Of a DNA stretch of 64,000 nt, positions 8,465-16,922 are shown piece by piece. Made by a program: the position numbers and the translations under genes. Each line of letters starts with the position of its first letter. Position 1 is the first letter of the stretch. Source of the stretch: Betaproteobacteria bacterium (GTDB lineage Bacteria; Pseudomonadota; Gammaproteobacteria; Burkholderiales; SG8-39); assembly GCA_016210745.1 (NCBI GenBank), contig JACQTO010000018.1, forward strand, positions 1-64,000. Reading direction: 5' to 3'. The notes beneath the pieces were generated by a model that saw only the letters and a program-made list of their open reading frames with translations, was not told the origin of the DNA and ran no database searches.

Positions 8465-10033
8465 GTGCGGCTCGTAGCGGTCTTTTTCGCCGCGGCGACG
8501 ACTCTATGCGCGACCGACGCGGGTGCCGCGGCGCTGTCTATTGCGGAAGAGCGCGGCCGAGAAATCTATCTAAACGGCAAGAGCCCCTCCGGGCGGGATA
8601 TCACCGCGCTTGTCGGACAGGGGTTGGTCGCCACGCCGGCAACGGGACTCCCGTGCGGAAGTTGCCACGGCCCTGACGGGCTGGGCCGGCCGGAGGGCGG
8701 GGTAGTTCCGTCCAATATCACGTGGGGCTATCTGACTAAGCCTTACGGCACGCTATCCACTTTCGGCCAGCGCCGCCCCGCCTACACGGCTGATACGTTG
8801 GCGCGGGCGATAAGGCTGGGTATCGATTCTGCGGACAAGCGCCTGGATGTAAGCATGCCGCGCTATCGAATGGCGCAAGAGGATATCGAAGACCTGATCG
8901 CCTATCTCAAGCGTCTCGAAACCTACTTGGATCCCGGCTTATCCAACGACCGGATCATCCTCGGAACGATCTTGCCCGGTCCGGGGCCGTTGCACTCTCT
9001 GGGGCAGTCCATGCGTGCGGTGGTGGAAGCCCATCTCGATAGCATCAATGCGCAAGGCGGCATATACGGACGCAAACTGGAACTCGACGCCAGAGAGGCC
9101 GCGGGCACGAAGGCGGTTCGAGAAGCTGCAAAGAATCTGGGCAAGCGCGCATTTGCTCTGGTCAGCGTTTTCACGGCCGGTGCAGACGACGAGTACGCCG
9201 AACTTGCGGAGGACGAAGGTCTACCGACGATCGGCCCGTTCACACTGTTCAATCAGGACGAGAACTCGCTCCGGCGTTTCACGTTCCATCTATTCGGCGG
9301 CTTGCCGGTTCAGGCTCGAGTCCTGGCCGAATATGCGGCGCGCAAGTTGCGCGGGCAAAAACCATCCACGGCGGTAATTTATCCGGCCGATCCGCAATGG
9401 GCGGCGATCGCTCAGACCGTAGAAAATCAGGCAGCGGGGCAGGGGTGGCCGATACCGCTGCCGATCCGCTACGCGCGCGGCCAGATAAGCGCGGGAGAAC
9501 TGGCGAGGCGATTGAAAGGCGATGGAATCGAGGCGGTGTTCTTCTTCGGCAGTCCTGCGGAGCTGGTGTCCTTGACCAGAGAGGCCGAACGGATGGCTTG
9601 GACGCCGTACGTGTTCCTCCCGGGATCGCTTGCGGGCAAGGAGATTTTCGATGTACCCGCGGTCTTCCAGGACAAGATCTTTCTTGCCTATGCAACCATC
9701 CCTTCGGACCACACGCCGGCCGCCGTAACGGAATTTTCGGCGCTGCGGCGCGGGCACGCGCTCAGCGAGCCCTATCTGCTCGCTCAGATAAGTGCCTACG
9801 CTGCAACCAAGGTTCTGGTGGAAGGGCTCAAACGCGCCGGCCGGGGATTGTCGCGCGAGAAACTGATCGCCGCCTTGGAGAAGATGTACGACTACGAAAC
9901 CGGACTTACCCCAAAACTTACCTACGGGCCGAATCGGCGCATCGGTGCACTGGGCGCCCATATGATCGCCGTTGACCTGGCTAAACGTGAGTTCAAGGTG
10001 GCCGGCGAATGGATTGAACTCAAACCGAAGTAA
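8465..10033 (+). CDS. Cytochrome c domain fused to an ABC-type periplasmic ligand-binding domain
   Basis: The GTG at 8465 opens a signal peptide (MRLVAVFFAAATTLCATDAGA); a GGAAGG about 13 nt upstream is a weak ribosome site. Residues about 24-150 form a class I cytochrome c domain with one haem site CGSCH (Cys64, Cys67, His68) and likely axial Met in VSMPRYRM near residue 137. From about residue 157 onward the protein is a type I periplasmic binding fold like the branched-chain amino acid receptors (Peripla_BP_6): SMRAVVEAHLDSINAQGG, then PTIGPFT, AVIYPADP and FVFLPGS-like strands. No permease or ATPase genes are nearby, so it is unlikely to feed an ABC importer. It is the last gene of the oxidase operon; I infer electron transfer coupled to ligand sensing or to the oxidase. 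Confidence 0.85.
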   Translation: MRLVAVFFAAATTLCATDAGAAALSIAEERGREIYLNGKSPSGRDITALVGQGLVATPATGLPCGSCHGPDGLGRPEGGVVPSNITWGYLTKPYGTLSTFGQRRPAYTADTLARAIRLGIDSADKRLDVSMPRYRMAQEDIEDLIAYLKRLETYLDPGLSNDRIILGTILPGPGPLHSLGQSMRAVVEAHLDSINAQGGIYGRKLELDAREAAGTKAVREAAKNLGKRAFALVSVFTAGADDEYAELAEDEGLPTIGPFTLFNQDENSLRRFTFHLFGGLPVQARVLAEYAARKLRGQKPSTAVIYPADPQWAAIAQTVENQAAGQGWPIPLPIRYARGQISAGELARRLKGDGIEAVFFFGSPAELVSLTREAERMAWTPYVFLPGSLAGKEIFDVPAVFQDKIFLAYATIPSDHTPAAVTEFSALRRGHALSEPYLLAQISAYAATKVLVEGLKRAGRGLSREKLIAALEKMYDYETGLTPKLTYGPNRRIGALGAHMIAVDLAKREFKVAGEWIELKPK

Positions 10034-10060
10034 TTCGGCAGCGACGACGCTTGGCTAGGT

Positions 10061-10078
10061 ACGCCCGCATACGGGCGT
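10061..10078 (+). terminator. Hairpin after the oxidase operon
   Basis: A perfect 7-bp inverted repeat (ACGCCCG / CGGGCGT) with a CATA loop, 28 nt after the stop of the cytochrome fusion gene. There is no U-tract, so it is at best a weak or factor-assisted terminator. Confidence 0.4.
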
Positions 10079-10110
10079 CAATTCCGGAAGCGTTGGCAAC
10101 GTCGACCACT

Positions 10111-10265
10111 TCAACCGGATTGCTGTTTTCCCTTCTGCAGCGCGATCTCCGCTTCCAGCCCGGCGACCGTCGCAGTAACCGGCGACATGACCTGGTCTAA
10201 CGAACGCCGGTATCGCGAATCGGTGGCCAGCGGTCGGGTTACTTCGTCGGGATTGATTGCAGGCA
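10111..10265 (-). CDS. Doubtful small hypothetical protein
   Basis: A 51-codon frame opening with MPAINPDEVTRPLATDSRY and ending in a short helix-like segment (VAGLEAEIALQKGKQQSG). Its composition is protein-like, but the ribosome site is poor and I recognise no family. The frame is also open further upstream across the GMC gene on the other strand, which suggests it could be a chance opening. Confidence 0.2.
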
Positions 10266-10344
10266 TAATTGCGCCACCAATATTTCGAAACGCACAGGAC
10301 GCCTTGGTTCGCCACAGGCGCCAAAATGTGTAAGGGAGCACCCG

Positions 10345-11976
10345 ATGGCTCAGCCGCAGCTCTACGATTACATCATCATCGGCGCCGGCTCGGCAGGCTG
10401 CACCCTGGCCTATCGATTGTCCGAGGATCCGAGCCTCAAGATCCTGGTTCTCGAAGCCGGCGGCTGGGACATCAACCCTTGGATCCACATTCCGCTTGGC
10501 TGGCCGCGCATACTCGCCAAGCGCATGAACGACTGGATGTACTTCTCGGGGCCTGAGCCCGAAGTCGGCGGACGTCCGATGGAATGCGCGCGCGGCAGGG
10601 TTGTCGGCGGATCCTCGTCGATCAACGCCATGGCTTATGTGCGCGGGCACCGCGGCGACTACGAACGCTGGGCCGCATCCGGTTTGAGCACGTGGTCGTA
10701 CGCGCATGTGCTGCCGTACTTCCGCCGGCAGGAATCCTGGGAATACGGTGCCGACGAATTCCGCGGCGGCGACGGACCGCTCACCACGCGGTTTTCGCGC
10801 TACGGCGATCCGCTTGCGGAGGCGTTCACGACGGCTGGGCTTTTGGCGGGCTATGGCTACACCCCGGACTATAACGGTGCCCAGCAGGAGGGGTTTGGCG
10901 AGTGGCAGGCGACCATCCGCGACGGACGGCGGTGCAGCACAGCCGTGGCCTACCTTAGACCCGCTCTCAAGCGGGGCAATGTCACCTTGGCGCTCAAGGC
11001 GCTGACGACGCGGCTGCTCTTGAGCGGCAATCAAGTGACCGGCGTGGAATACGTCCAGGGCGGGTCGAGCAAAATCGCCTCGGCTGAGCGCGAGGTCATT
11101 TTGTGCGGTGGGGCCATCAACAGTCCACAGCTGCTGAACCTGTCCGGAATTGGGGACCCCGATGAGCTTCGCGGCCTGGGTATCGAGGTCAAGGTCCCGC
11201 TCAGAGGCGTCGGCAAGAACCTCAACGACCACATTTCCGTCGGCGTCGCCTATCTGAGGAAAGAGCCGGGACCGCTGCACAAGAGCATGCGCATCGATCG
11301 TATTTCCCGCGAACTCGGCAATGCCTATTTCTTCGGCAAGGGCATCGCCACGGACCTGCCATCGGGCTCGATGGCTTTCCTGAAGAGCTCGCCGGAGGTC
11401 GAACTTCCGGACGTCCAGCTCCTGCCGATGGCCGCGCCGATGGCAGCGGGGCCCTACCTGGAGCCGTTTCGCAGGAGCTACGACGACGGCTTTGCCATCA
11501 GGGCCGTGGTGCTTCGGCCCGAGAGCCGCGGCTATGTCCGCTTGGCTTCGAACTCCCCATCGGCGGCACCGCTCATCTTTCAAAATTTCCTCGCTACCCG
11601 GAAGGACAAGGAGACGCTGCGCGCCGGCGTGCGCATCGCACGCGAGGTCGGACGCCAAGGCCCGCTCAAGCGTTTCGTCGCCAAGGAACTGGCGCCGACC
11701 GGCTTTTCCGATGCGGAAATCGACGCTCATGTTCACGCGAACGGCATCTCTGTCCACCATCCCCTCGGAACGTGCAAGATGGGGCTGAGCTCCGATCCGA
11801 TGGCTGTCGTCGATCCGGAACTGCGCGTATTCGGATTGGAGAAGCTGCGGGTCGTCGACGCCTCGGTCATGCCCGATCTGGTGGGCGGGAATATCAATGC
11901 ACCGGTGATCATGATCGCGGAAAAAGCCGCCGATCTCATCAGGGGACGCGAAGCGCTGGCGCCGGCTAAGGTGTAG
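10345..11976 (+). CDS. GMC family FAD-dependent oxidoreductase (choline/alcohol dehydrogenase-like)
   Basis: A 543-residue member of the glucose-methanol-choline family. The N-terminal dinucleotide fold is IIIGAGSAGCTLAYRLSED (about residues 10-28), followed by the GMC signature around RGRVVGGSSSINAM. The C-terminal active site has His471/His472 in VHHPLGTCKMG and the conserved Asn in VGGNINAPV. Such enzymes oxidise alcohols and pass electrons to quinones or cytochromes; the substrate is not determined by sequence alone. No signal peptide is seen, so it is probably cytoplasmic or membrane-associated. It stands alone, with 311 nt before and about 270 nt after it. Confidence 0.92.
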   Translation: MAQPQLYDYIIIGAGSAGCTLAYRLSEDPSLKILVLEAGGWDINPWIHIPLGWPRILAKRMNDWMYFSGPEPEVGGRPMECARGRVVGGSSSINAMAYVRGHRGDYERWAASGLSTWSYAHVLPYFRRQESWEYGADEFRGGDGPLTTRFSRYGDPLAEAFTTAGLLAGYGYTPDYNGAQQEGFGEWQATIRDGRRCSTAVAYLRPALKRGNVTLALKALTTRLLLSGNQVTGVEYVQGGSSKIASAEREVILCGGAINSPQLLNLSGIGDPDELRGLGIEVKVPLRGVGKNLNDHISVGVAYLRKEPGPLHKSMRIDRISRELGNAYFFGKGIATDLPSGSMAFLKSSPEVELPDVQLLPMAAPMAAGPYLEPFRRSYDDGFAIRAVVLRPESRGYVRLASNSPSAAPLIFQNFLATRKDKETLRAGVRIAREVGRQGPLKRFVAKELAPTGFSDAEIDAHVHANGISVHHPLGTCKMGLSSDPMAVVDPELRVFGLEKLRVVDASVMPDLVGGNINAPVIMIAEKAADLIRGREALAPAKV

Positions 11977-12247
11977 GAACGAAAAGAACGAAAAGGGTCG
12001 GGTTGGGCAATTTCTAGCAATCGCCTGACCGAAACCTTCTGGCGAGCGGCAAATCTAACGATCTTGTCAAGATTGTCGGTAATCTGTGGTTGCCCCGGAC
12101 GCCCCAATCAAAGCCGTGCCGAAGAATGGGCAATTGTGACTATTGCTCGCCACCGCAGATTGGGTGCGCGCGTGCAGCCGAAAGGATCGGCGAGGCGCGG
12201 CGTTATCTTCTTATCGGATGTCGTTATCCGAATCAAAGGGACTTTCG

Positions 12248-13486
12248 ATGAAATTCGTGGCGATGAAATCAATCCTAATAGGAAAGAGTGCCGCTTCGCT
12301 GCTTTGTCTTGCGGCTTCACTTGTCCCGGCAGGTCTCCTATATGCGCAAACCGCCGCGACATTTCCGGTTATCGTCGCTCTTGCAGACACTGTCGCGTTT
12401 CCCAATTACCGAGGCAGCGCTCGGGTGGACGCGCGTGCCGCCCTCAATCCGGACGCATGGAATTATCTCGACCGGGGTGTCGTAGGGGCAGTCCAGATGA
12501 TCGAAGCGCGCCATGGATTCCGGGCGGACCACGTCTATAGCGCAGCGTTAAAGGGATTCGCGGCCCGGCTGACCGCGCGGCAAATCGATGCGCTGGAAAG
12601 CGATCGCCTGGTCTCATATGTCGAAGCCGACGGCACGATGTCCATCGTCGCGCAGACGCTCCCTTGGGGCATCAACAGGATCGACGCGGATAGCAGCTCA
12701 ACGCAGGCGGATAACGGCAGCGGTGAGATCGCCAACGTCAACGCATACATCATCGATACCGGCATCGACACGAAACACCAAGACTTGAACGTGGTGGGCC
12801 ACGTGAATTTCGCCGGAGGGCAGAACAGGGATTGCAACGGCCACGGGACGCATGTGGCCGGCATCGTGGCTGCCGAAGACAACGCAAGTGACGTGGTAGG
12901 GGTAGCGCCCGGAGCGCGGCTGATCGGGGTGAAGGTGCTCGGCTGCAGCGGTAGTGGTACGACCTCGGGCGTGATCAAAGGAATCGACTGGGTGACGGCA
13001 AACGCCGCAAAACCGGCCATCGCCAACGTGAGCCTTGGCGGGAGTGTGAGCACCATGCTCGACAACGCGGTGAAGAACTCGGCCAATAGCGGCGTTTTCT
13101 ACTCCATCGCGGCGGGCAACGCGGGTGATTTGGCGTGCAACTATTCCCCTGCTCGAGCCGGTACGCATGATGGCGTTGTGACTACCGCCGCGACCGACTC
13201 AAACAACCAGGAAGCTTCGTTCAGCAATTACGGCGACTGCGTAGACATCTGGGCGCCTGGCGTGAGCATCCTGTCGACGGAAAAAGGCGGTGGAACAACC
13301 ACCCTTTCCGGCACATCTATGGCCGCGCCCCATGTGGGTGGAACGGGGGCACTTTATCTTTCGTCGCAGAACCCAAACGCAACCCCAGGCACTGTCGAGA
13401 TCGCACTCAAGGCCGCTGCCAGAACGACTGGCACGACAAGCAAGGATGGGCGCGCTATCACGCTTGACTACGCTGGAGGGTATTGA
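12248..13486 (+). CDS. Secreted subtilisin-like serine protease (S8)
   Basis: I chose ATG 12248 because it follows AAAGGGA at proper spacing and begins a signal peptide (MKSILIGKSAASLLCLAA, cleavage near LYAQ-TA); an ATG at 12263 is also possible, and upstream in-frame starts lack support. The product has 412 residues. Residues about 36-135 resemble an I9 inhibitor-type propeptide (ALKGFAARLTARQIDAL...). The catalytic domain holds the triad Asp170 (IIDTGI), His202 (GHGTHVAG) and Ser357 (GTSMAAPH), with Asn291 as oxyanion residue. It resembles proteinase K-type secreted peptidases. Four or more cysteines may form disulfides. It is monocistronic, with no links to neighbours. Confidence 0.92.
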   Translation: MKFVAMKSILIGKSAASLLCLAASLVPAGLLYAQTAATFPVIVALADTVAFPNYRGSARVDARAALNPDAWNYLDRGVVGAVQMIEARHGFRADHVYSAALKGFAARLTARQIDALESDRLVSYVEADGTMSIVAQTLPWGINRIDADSSSTQADNGSGEIANVNAYIIDTGIDTKHQDLNVVGHVNFAGGQNRDCNGHGTHVAGIVAAEDNASDVVGVAPGARLIGVKVLGCSGSGTTSGVIKGIDWVTANAAKPAIANVSLGGSVSTMLDNAVKNSANSGVFYSIAAGNAGDLACNYSPARAGTHDGVVTTAATDSNNQEASFSNYGDCVDIWAPGVSILSTEKGGGTTTLSGTSMAAPHVGGTGALYLSSQNPNATPGTVEIALKAAARTTGTTSKDGRAITLDYAGGY

Positions 13487-13663
13487 CCCGGGAGCGTTAC
13501 TGCGGCTCCGGCAATGCCGGGGCTCAGCGTCGGGCGCCTGCACGAATCCTGCACGCACCCGGGTCTTTGCTCGTCTTCAGGCCTAATGAAATTAAGTTCG
13601 ATTTCGTCTAAACATTATGTCCGATTTGATTTCTAAGGAGAACGCACTTCACGAGGTTACCCC

Positions 13664-15043
13664 ATGACGACTCGATTTGACGCCGTCATCATCGGCACCG
13701 GCCAGTCCGGGCCATCGCTGGCAGCACGGCTGGCAAATGCAGGCCGCAAGGTCGCGATCGTTGAACGCAAGCGCTTCGGCGGCACTTGCGTCAACACGGG
13801 CTGCATTCCGACCAAGACGCTCGTCGCCAGCGCTTATGCCGCGCACCTCGCGCGCCACGCAGCCGACTACGGTGTGATGATAGACCGGCCGATCAAGGTC
13901 GACATGAAGCGCGTCAAGGCGCGCAAAGACACCGTCGCCGACACAGCGAGCCGGGCCGTCGAGAAATGGCTGAAGGGCACTGCCAACCTGAGCGTGTTCG
14001 AAGGGCATGCGCGTTTCGAGTCGCCGTTCACGGTGCGCGTCAACGGCGAGGTGCTGGAGGCGAAGCAGATTTTCATCAACGTCGGCGCCCGCGCGCTGGT
14101 GCCACCGATGCAAGGTCTCGATCAAATCGACTACCTCACCAACTCGACCATGATGGAGATCGATTTCCTGCCCGAACATCTGATCATCGTCGGCGGCAGC
14201 TATATCGGGCTCGAGTTCGGGCAGATGTACCGGCGTTTCGGCGCGCAAGTCACCATCGTCGAGAAAGGCCCGCGCGTGATCGCGCGCGAGGACGAGGACG
14301 TATCGCAGGGCGTTCTCGACATTCTGCGCAACGAGGGCGTCCAGGTCGAAGCGGGTGCGGAGTGCATGGCAGTCGAGAAACGCGACGGGAAGACCGTGGT
14401 CAGGCTCGATTGCGCCGACGGCTCGCGCGAAGTGACGGGGTCACATCTGCTCCTGGCGGTGGGACGCGTTCCCAACACCGACGATCTGGGGCTGGCACAA
14501 GCGGGCGTGCAGACCGACGCGCGCGGCTATATTACGGTGGACGACCAGCTGCGCACCAACGTGCCGGGAATCTGGGCGATCGGCGACTGTAACGGACGCG
14601 GTGCGTTTACCCACACTTCCTACAACGATTACGAGATCGTCGCCGACAATCTGCTCAACGGCGAACATCGCAGCGTTAACGACCGCCTGACGACTTACGG
14701 CTTGTTTATCGATCCGCCGCTCGGGCGTGCCGGCCTGACTGAAACCGAGATCCGCAAGTCCGGCTACAAAGCTCTGGTCGGCAAACGGCCCATGACGCGC
14801 GTCGGTCGCGCTGTTGAAAAAGGCGAAACACAGGGCTTCATGAAAATCGCGGTTGATGCGGAAAGCAAACAAATCCTAGGCGCCGCGATTCTCGGCGTCG
14901 GCGGCGATGAAGCGATCCACTGTATCCTCGACGTGATGTACACCAAGGCGCCGTACACCGTGCTGCAACGCTCGGTCAACATCCACCCGACAGTGGCTGA
15001 ACTCATACCCACTATTCTCGGAGAATTGAAGCCGATGGCGTGA
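13664..15043 (+). CDS. Mercuric-reductase-like FAD/NAD(P) disulfide oxidoreductase
   Basis: A 459-residue class I pyridine nucleotide-disulfide oxidoreductase. The N-terminal FAD fold (IIGTGQSGPSLAARLANAG) is followed by the redox pair Cys42/Cys47 (GGTCVNTGCIPTK). The NAD(P) fold is IIVGGSYIGLEFGQMYRRFG, and the dimer-interface His441 sits in HPTVAELIPT. It lacks both the N-terminal metal-binding domain and the C-terminal vicinal cysteines of true MerA, and no mer genes are nearby. It is therefore probably a general oxidoreductase or dihydrolipoamide dehydrogenase relative. The upstream AAGGAG (about 13634) is too far away; GAGGT at about 13650 is the likely ribosome site. Confidence 0.88.
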   Translation: MTTRFDAVIIGTGQSGPSLAARLANAGRKVAIVERKRFGGTCVNTGCIPTKTLVASAYAAHLARHAADYGVMIDRPIKVDMKRVKARKDTVADTASRAVEKWLKGTANLSVFEGHARFESPFTVRVNGEVLEAKQIFINVGARALVPPMQGLDQIDYLTNSTMMEIDFLPEHLIIVGGSYIGLEFGQMYRRFGAQVTIVEKGPRVIAREDEDVSQGVLDILRNEGVQVEAGAECMAVEKRDGKTVVRLDCADGSREVTGSHLLLAVGRVPNTDDLGLAQAGVQTDARGYITVDDQLRTNVPGIWAIGDCNGRGAFTHTSYNDYEIVADNLLNGEHRSVNDRLTTYGLFIDPPLGRAGLTETEIRKSGYKALVGKRPMTRVGRAVEKGETQGFMKIAVDAESKQILGAAILGVGGDEAIHCILDVMYTKAPYTVLQRSVNIHPTVAELIPTILGELKPMA

Positions 15044-15136
15044 TCCCGGTGCGGAAACAAACGTTGCGCCGCGAAGGCACGAGGAATTGCTTCCGACCCG
15101 AGACCCAGTGCAGGTTATGCCCATGCAGTTTCCAGT

Positions 15137-16105
15137 TCACCGCGGTCTGATGCGCTCGACCCTGACCTTGCCGGTCGCATCCAGACGGCCGCGGACCTCG
15201 ACATAATCTCCCGCAGCGGGCGCTTTATCGAATCGGGTGCGCGTACCGACTGCCAGATCGAGTCCGTCCAATTGCCAGCGTCGTCCCAGCGTTCCGTGCA
15301 AGCGAACGGCGGCTCCTGCCGGCATGGCAGCACTCTTGCCCTCAGCGTCGCGCGCGCCTTGCGCAATCCAATCCTCGATCAAGCGGATTTCGTCAGCGTC
15401 GAGATAAGGGGGACCATCGAACGGCATTCTGGGCCGCGCTTGGCCGCGGATGCGCCGGGCAAGTTCGCTTGCGTTGGGACGGCCGGGCACCACGCGCACG
15501 CGATCGGCGCTGGAGAGCGTCGCCTCGTAGGAGGTCAATCGGAATCCCTCCGGAGCCGGACCCATCGAGCCCTTTTCGGTGTGGCACTTGGCGCAACGCC
15601 TGGCAAAGATCGGCGCCACATGCACATACGTGACTGACTCACCCGAGGCCGGGCGGCGTGGTGCCGCGTCCGGGGGTGACATCGCTTCGACAGCGTCGCC
15701 TTTGCTCAAGCCGGTGGCCACCCAGCGCTCGAACAGGACGATCTCACTCTCGGACAAGAACGGCGGACCCGTCATTGGCATGCGCGGCTGAGCAATACCC
15801 TTGATCCGGCGGATGAGCTCGCTCGCCGAAGGATCGCCCGCTTTTACTACCGGTCCCTTGGCGCTTCCCTTCAGTATTGCCTCGAAACTGTCGAGCCGAA
15901 GACCGACTGGTGCAGCCCCACCCGAATGGCACATCACGCAGCGCTGCGCCAATATCGAGGCGAGGTCGGCGTAGCTGGTGCTGCCGGCGGTCTGAGAACT
16001 GGCATTCGGCGTTGAGACAACGAGGAAGAACACGAGCAGCCACAGCAGCCGGGGCGATGAGACCGGTGCGTCGACCCGAGTACGGCATGCACGAGAGTGT
16101 TTCAC
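15137..16105 (-). CDS. Exported double-haem c-type cytochrome with C-terminal OB-like domain
   Basis: I favour the GTG at 16105 as start because it opens a short basic region and a signal/membrane segment (PRLLWLLVFFLVVSTPNASSQ). An in-frame start at 16183 would overlap the glutathione transferase gene by 38 nt. Two homologous planctomycete-type cytochrome c (PSCyt1-like) modules follow, each with CxxCH: RCVMCHSGG and RCAKCHTEKG. Each is followed by a P-R-M-P motif (QPRMPMTG, RPRMPFDG) whose Met is a likely axial ligand. The last 80 residues form a small beta domain (GDYVEVRGRLDATGKVRVERI) like DUF5666. It probably shuttles electrons in the periplasm; the partner is unknown. Confidence 0.8.
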   Translation of the reverse strand: MKHSRACRTRVDAPVSSPRLLWLLVFFLVVSTPNASSQTAGSTSYADLASILAQRCVMCHSGGAAPVGLRLDSFEAILKGSAKGPVVKAGDPSASELIRRIKGIAQPRMPMTGPPFLSESEIVLFERWVATGLSKGDAVEAMSPPDAAPRRPASGESVTYVHVAPIFARRCAKCHTEKGSMGPAPEGFRLTSYEATLSSADRVRVVPGRPNASELARRIRGQARPRMPFDGPPYLDADEIRLIEDWIAQGARDAEGKSAAMPAGAAVRLHGTLGRRWQLDGLDLAVGTRTRFDKAPAAGDYVEVRGRLDATGKVRVERIRPR

Positions 16106-16145
16106 GTAGCAGTTCGGAGCAGGACCCGCTACTGCGTCGCGGGTC

Positions 16146-16922
16146 CTACGGGAGTTCGCGCATCCGCACGACAGCGGGGACAAGTGGCGGCGTGCCGCAG
16201 ACGTAGGGCTCCATGCGTTTCAGCCATGACATGATCTCCGGGGATTCGAGAATGTCCTCGCTGCCTCGAAAGCCCGTCAGGTAGAACAGTGCGAACTGCG
16301 GGTAGGCAGCCAAGTCGGGTAGCGATGGCGCGCTGCGGCCAGCAAGGAACGGTCCACCGTTCAGGTGTGAGATGAACTGGCGGTAGAGCCTCCGTTTCGA
16401 TTCTCGCATCGAAAGTCCGTCTTCAGCCATCACCAGCAGACGGCGGATGAAAGCAACGCGCTTGATGAAGAATGGCCATGCCGCACGGAGCAACCCCGGG
16501 AGGCCGCCTTGCGCTGTCTTGTCCATCAGGAAGGAGAGCTTCCAGCCGTTCAGCCACCGGTCGAGACCTTCCCCGGGAAAGAAACGGAAGCTGCCGGGGA
16601 TCAGACGGTTCGTGATCCAATCGTCAATCTTGAGCAGCAGCGCGCGCTCATCGCCGCTCTCGGGCAGCAGGCGGGGCAGATCCGGGAACCGCTCGTCCAG
16701 CCACAGGCCGATGGGTGTGGAATCCGCGCGGCTTTCGCCGCCGATCGTCACCACCGGAATCTGTCGGCCTACGGGCAGATCCTGCTTGAGTCTCAGCGGG
16801 TTGATATAGAAGCACTCGAATGACATGTGTTTGTAGAGGAGGAAGCAATGCACTTTCGCCGCATAGGGGCTCATAACGTAGGTATAGAGCGTGACGGGCT
16901 TGGGTTGGAGATCGGATTTCAT
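16146..16922 (-). CDS. Glutathione S-transferase family protein
   Basis: The ATG at 16922 gives a 258-residue protein starting MKSDLQPKPVTLYTYVMSPY. The N-terminal thioredoxin-like domain carries VMSPYAAKVHCFLLYKH and the cis-Pro/substrate region QIPVVTIGGESRADSTPIGLWLDERFP, which is the GST glutathione-binding pattern. The rest is an alpha-helical C-domain. An earlier in-frame start at 17015 would read back into the dehydrogenase relic and is unlikely. It is co-oriented with the double-haem cytochrome downstream. Substrate unknown. Confidence 0.82.
   Translation of the reverse strand: MKSDLQPKPVTLYTYVMSPYAAKVHCFLLYKHMSFECFYINPLRLKQDLPVGRQIPVVTIGGESRADSTPIGLWLDERFPDLPRLLPESGDERALLLKIDDWITNRLIPGSFRFFPGEGLDRWLNGWKLSFLMDKTAQGGLPGLLRAAWPFFIKRVAFIRRLLVMAEDGLSMRESKRRLYRQFISHLNGGPFLAGRSAPSLPDLAAYPQFALFYLTGFRGSEDILESPEIMSWLKRMEPYVCGTPPLVPAVVRMRELP

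Larger units (their letters stand above)
10034..10344. other. Intergenic region after the oxidase operon
   Basis: 311 bases between the cytochrome fusion gene and the GMC oxidoreductase. It contains the hairpin at 10061-10078 and one doubtful small minus-strand reading frame (10111-10265). The GMC gene has an AGGGAG ribosome site just before its ATG. No clear sigma-70 promoter was picked out by eye. Confidence 0.6.

Noticed and set aside
10266-11760. Long minus-strand open frame across the GMC oxidoreductase gene
   Set aside because: The plus-strand protein carries all GMC motifs; the opposite frame has shadow-type composition.
12143-12247. Upstream in-frame start for the S8 protease
   Set aside because: The added residues have no signal-peptide character, and the ATG at 12248 has a proper ribosome site.
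13664-15043. Calling the flavoprotein a true mercuric reductase MerA
   Set aside because: It lacks the N-terminal HMA domain and C-terminal cysteine pair, and no mer regulator or transporter is nearby.
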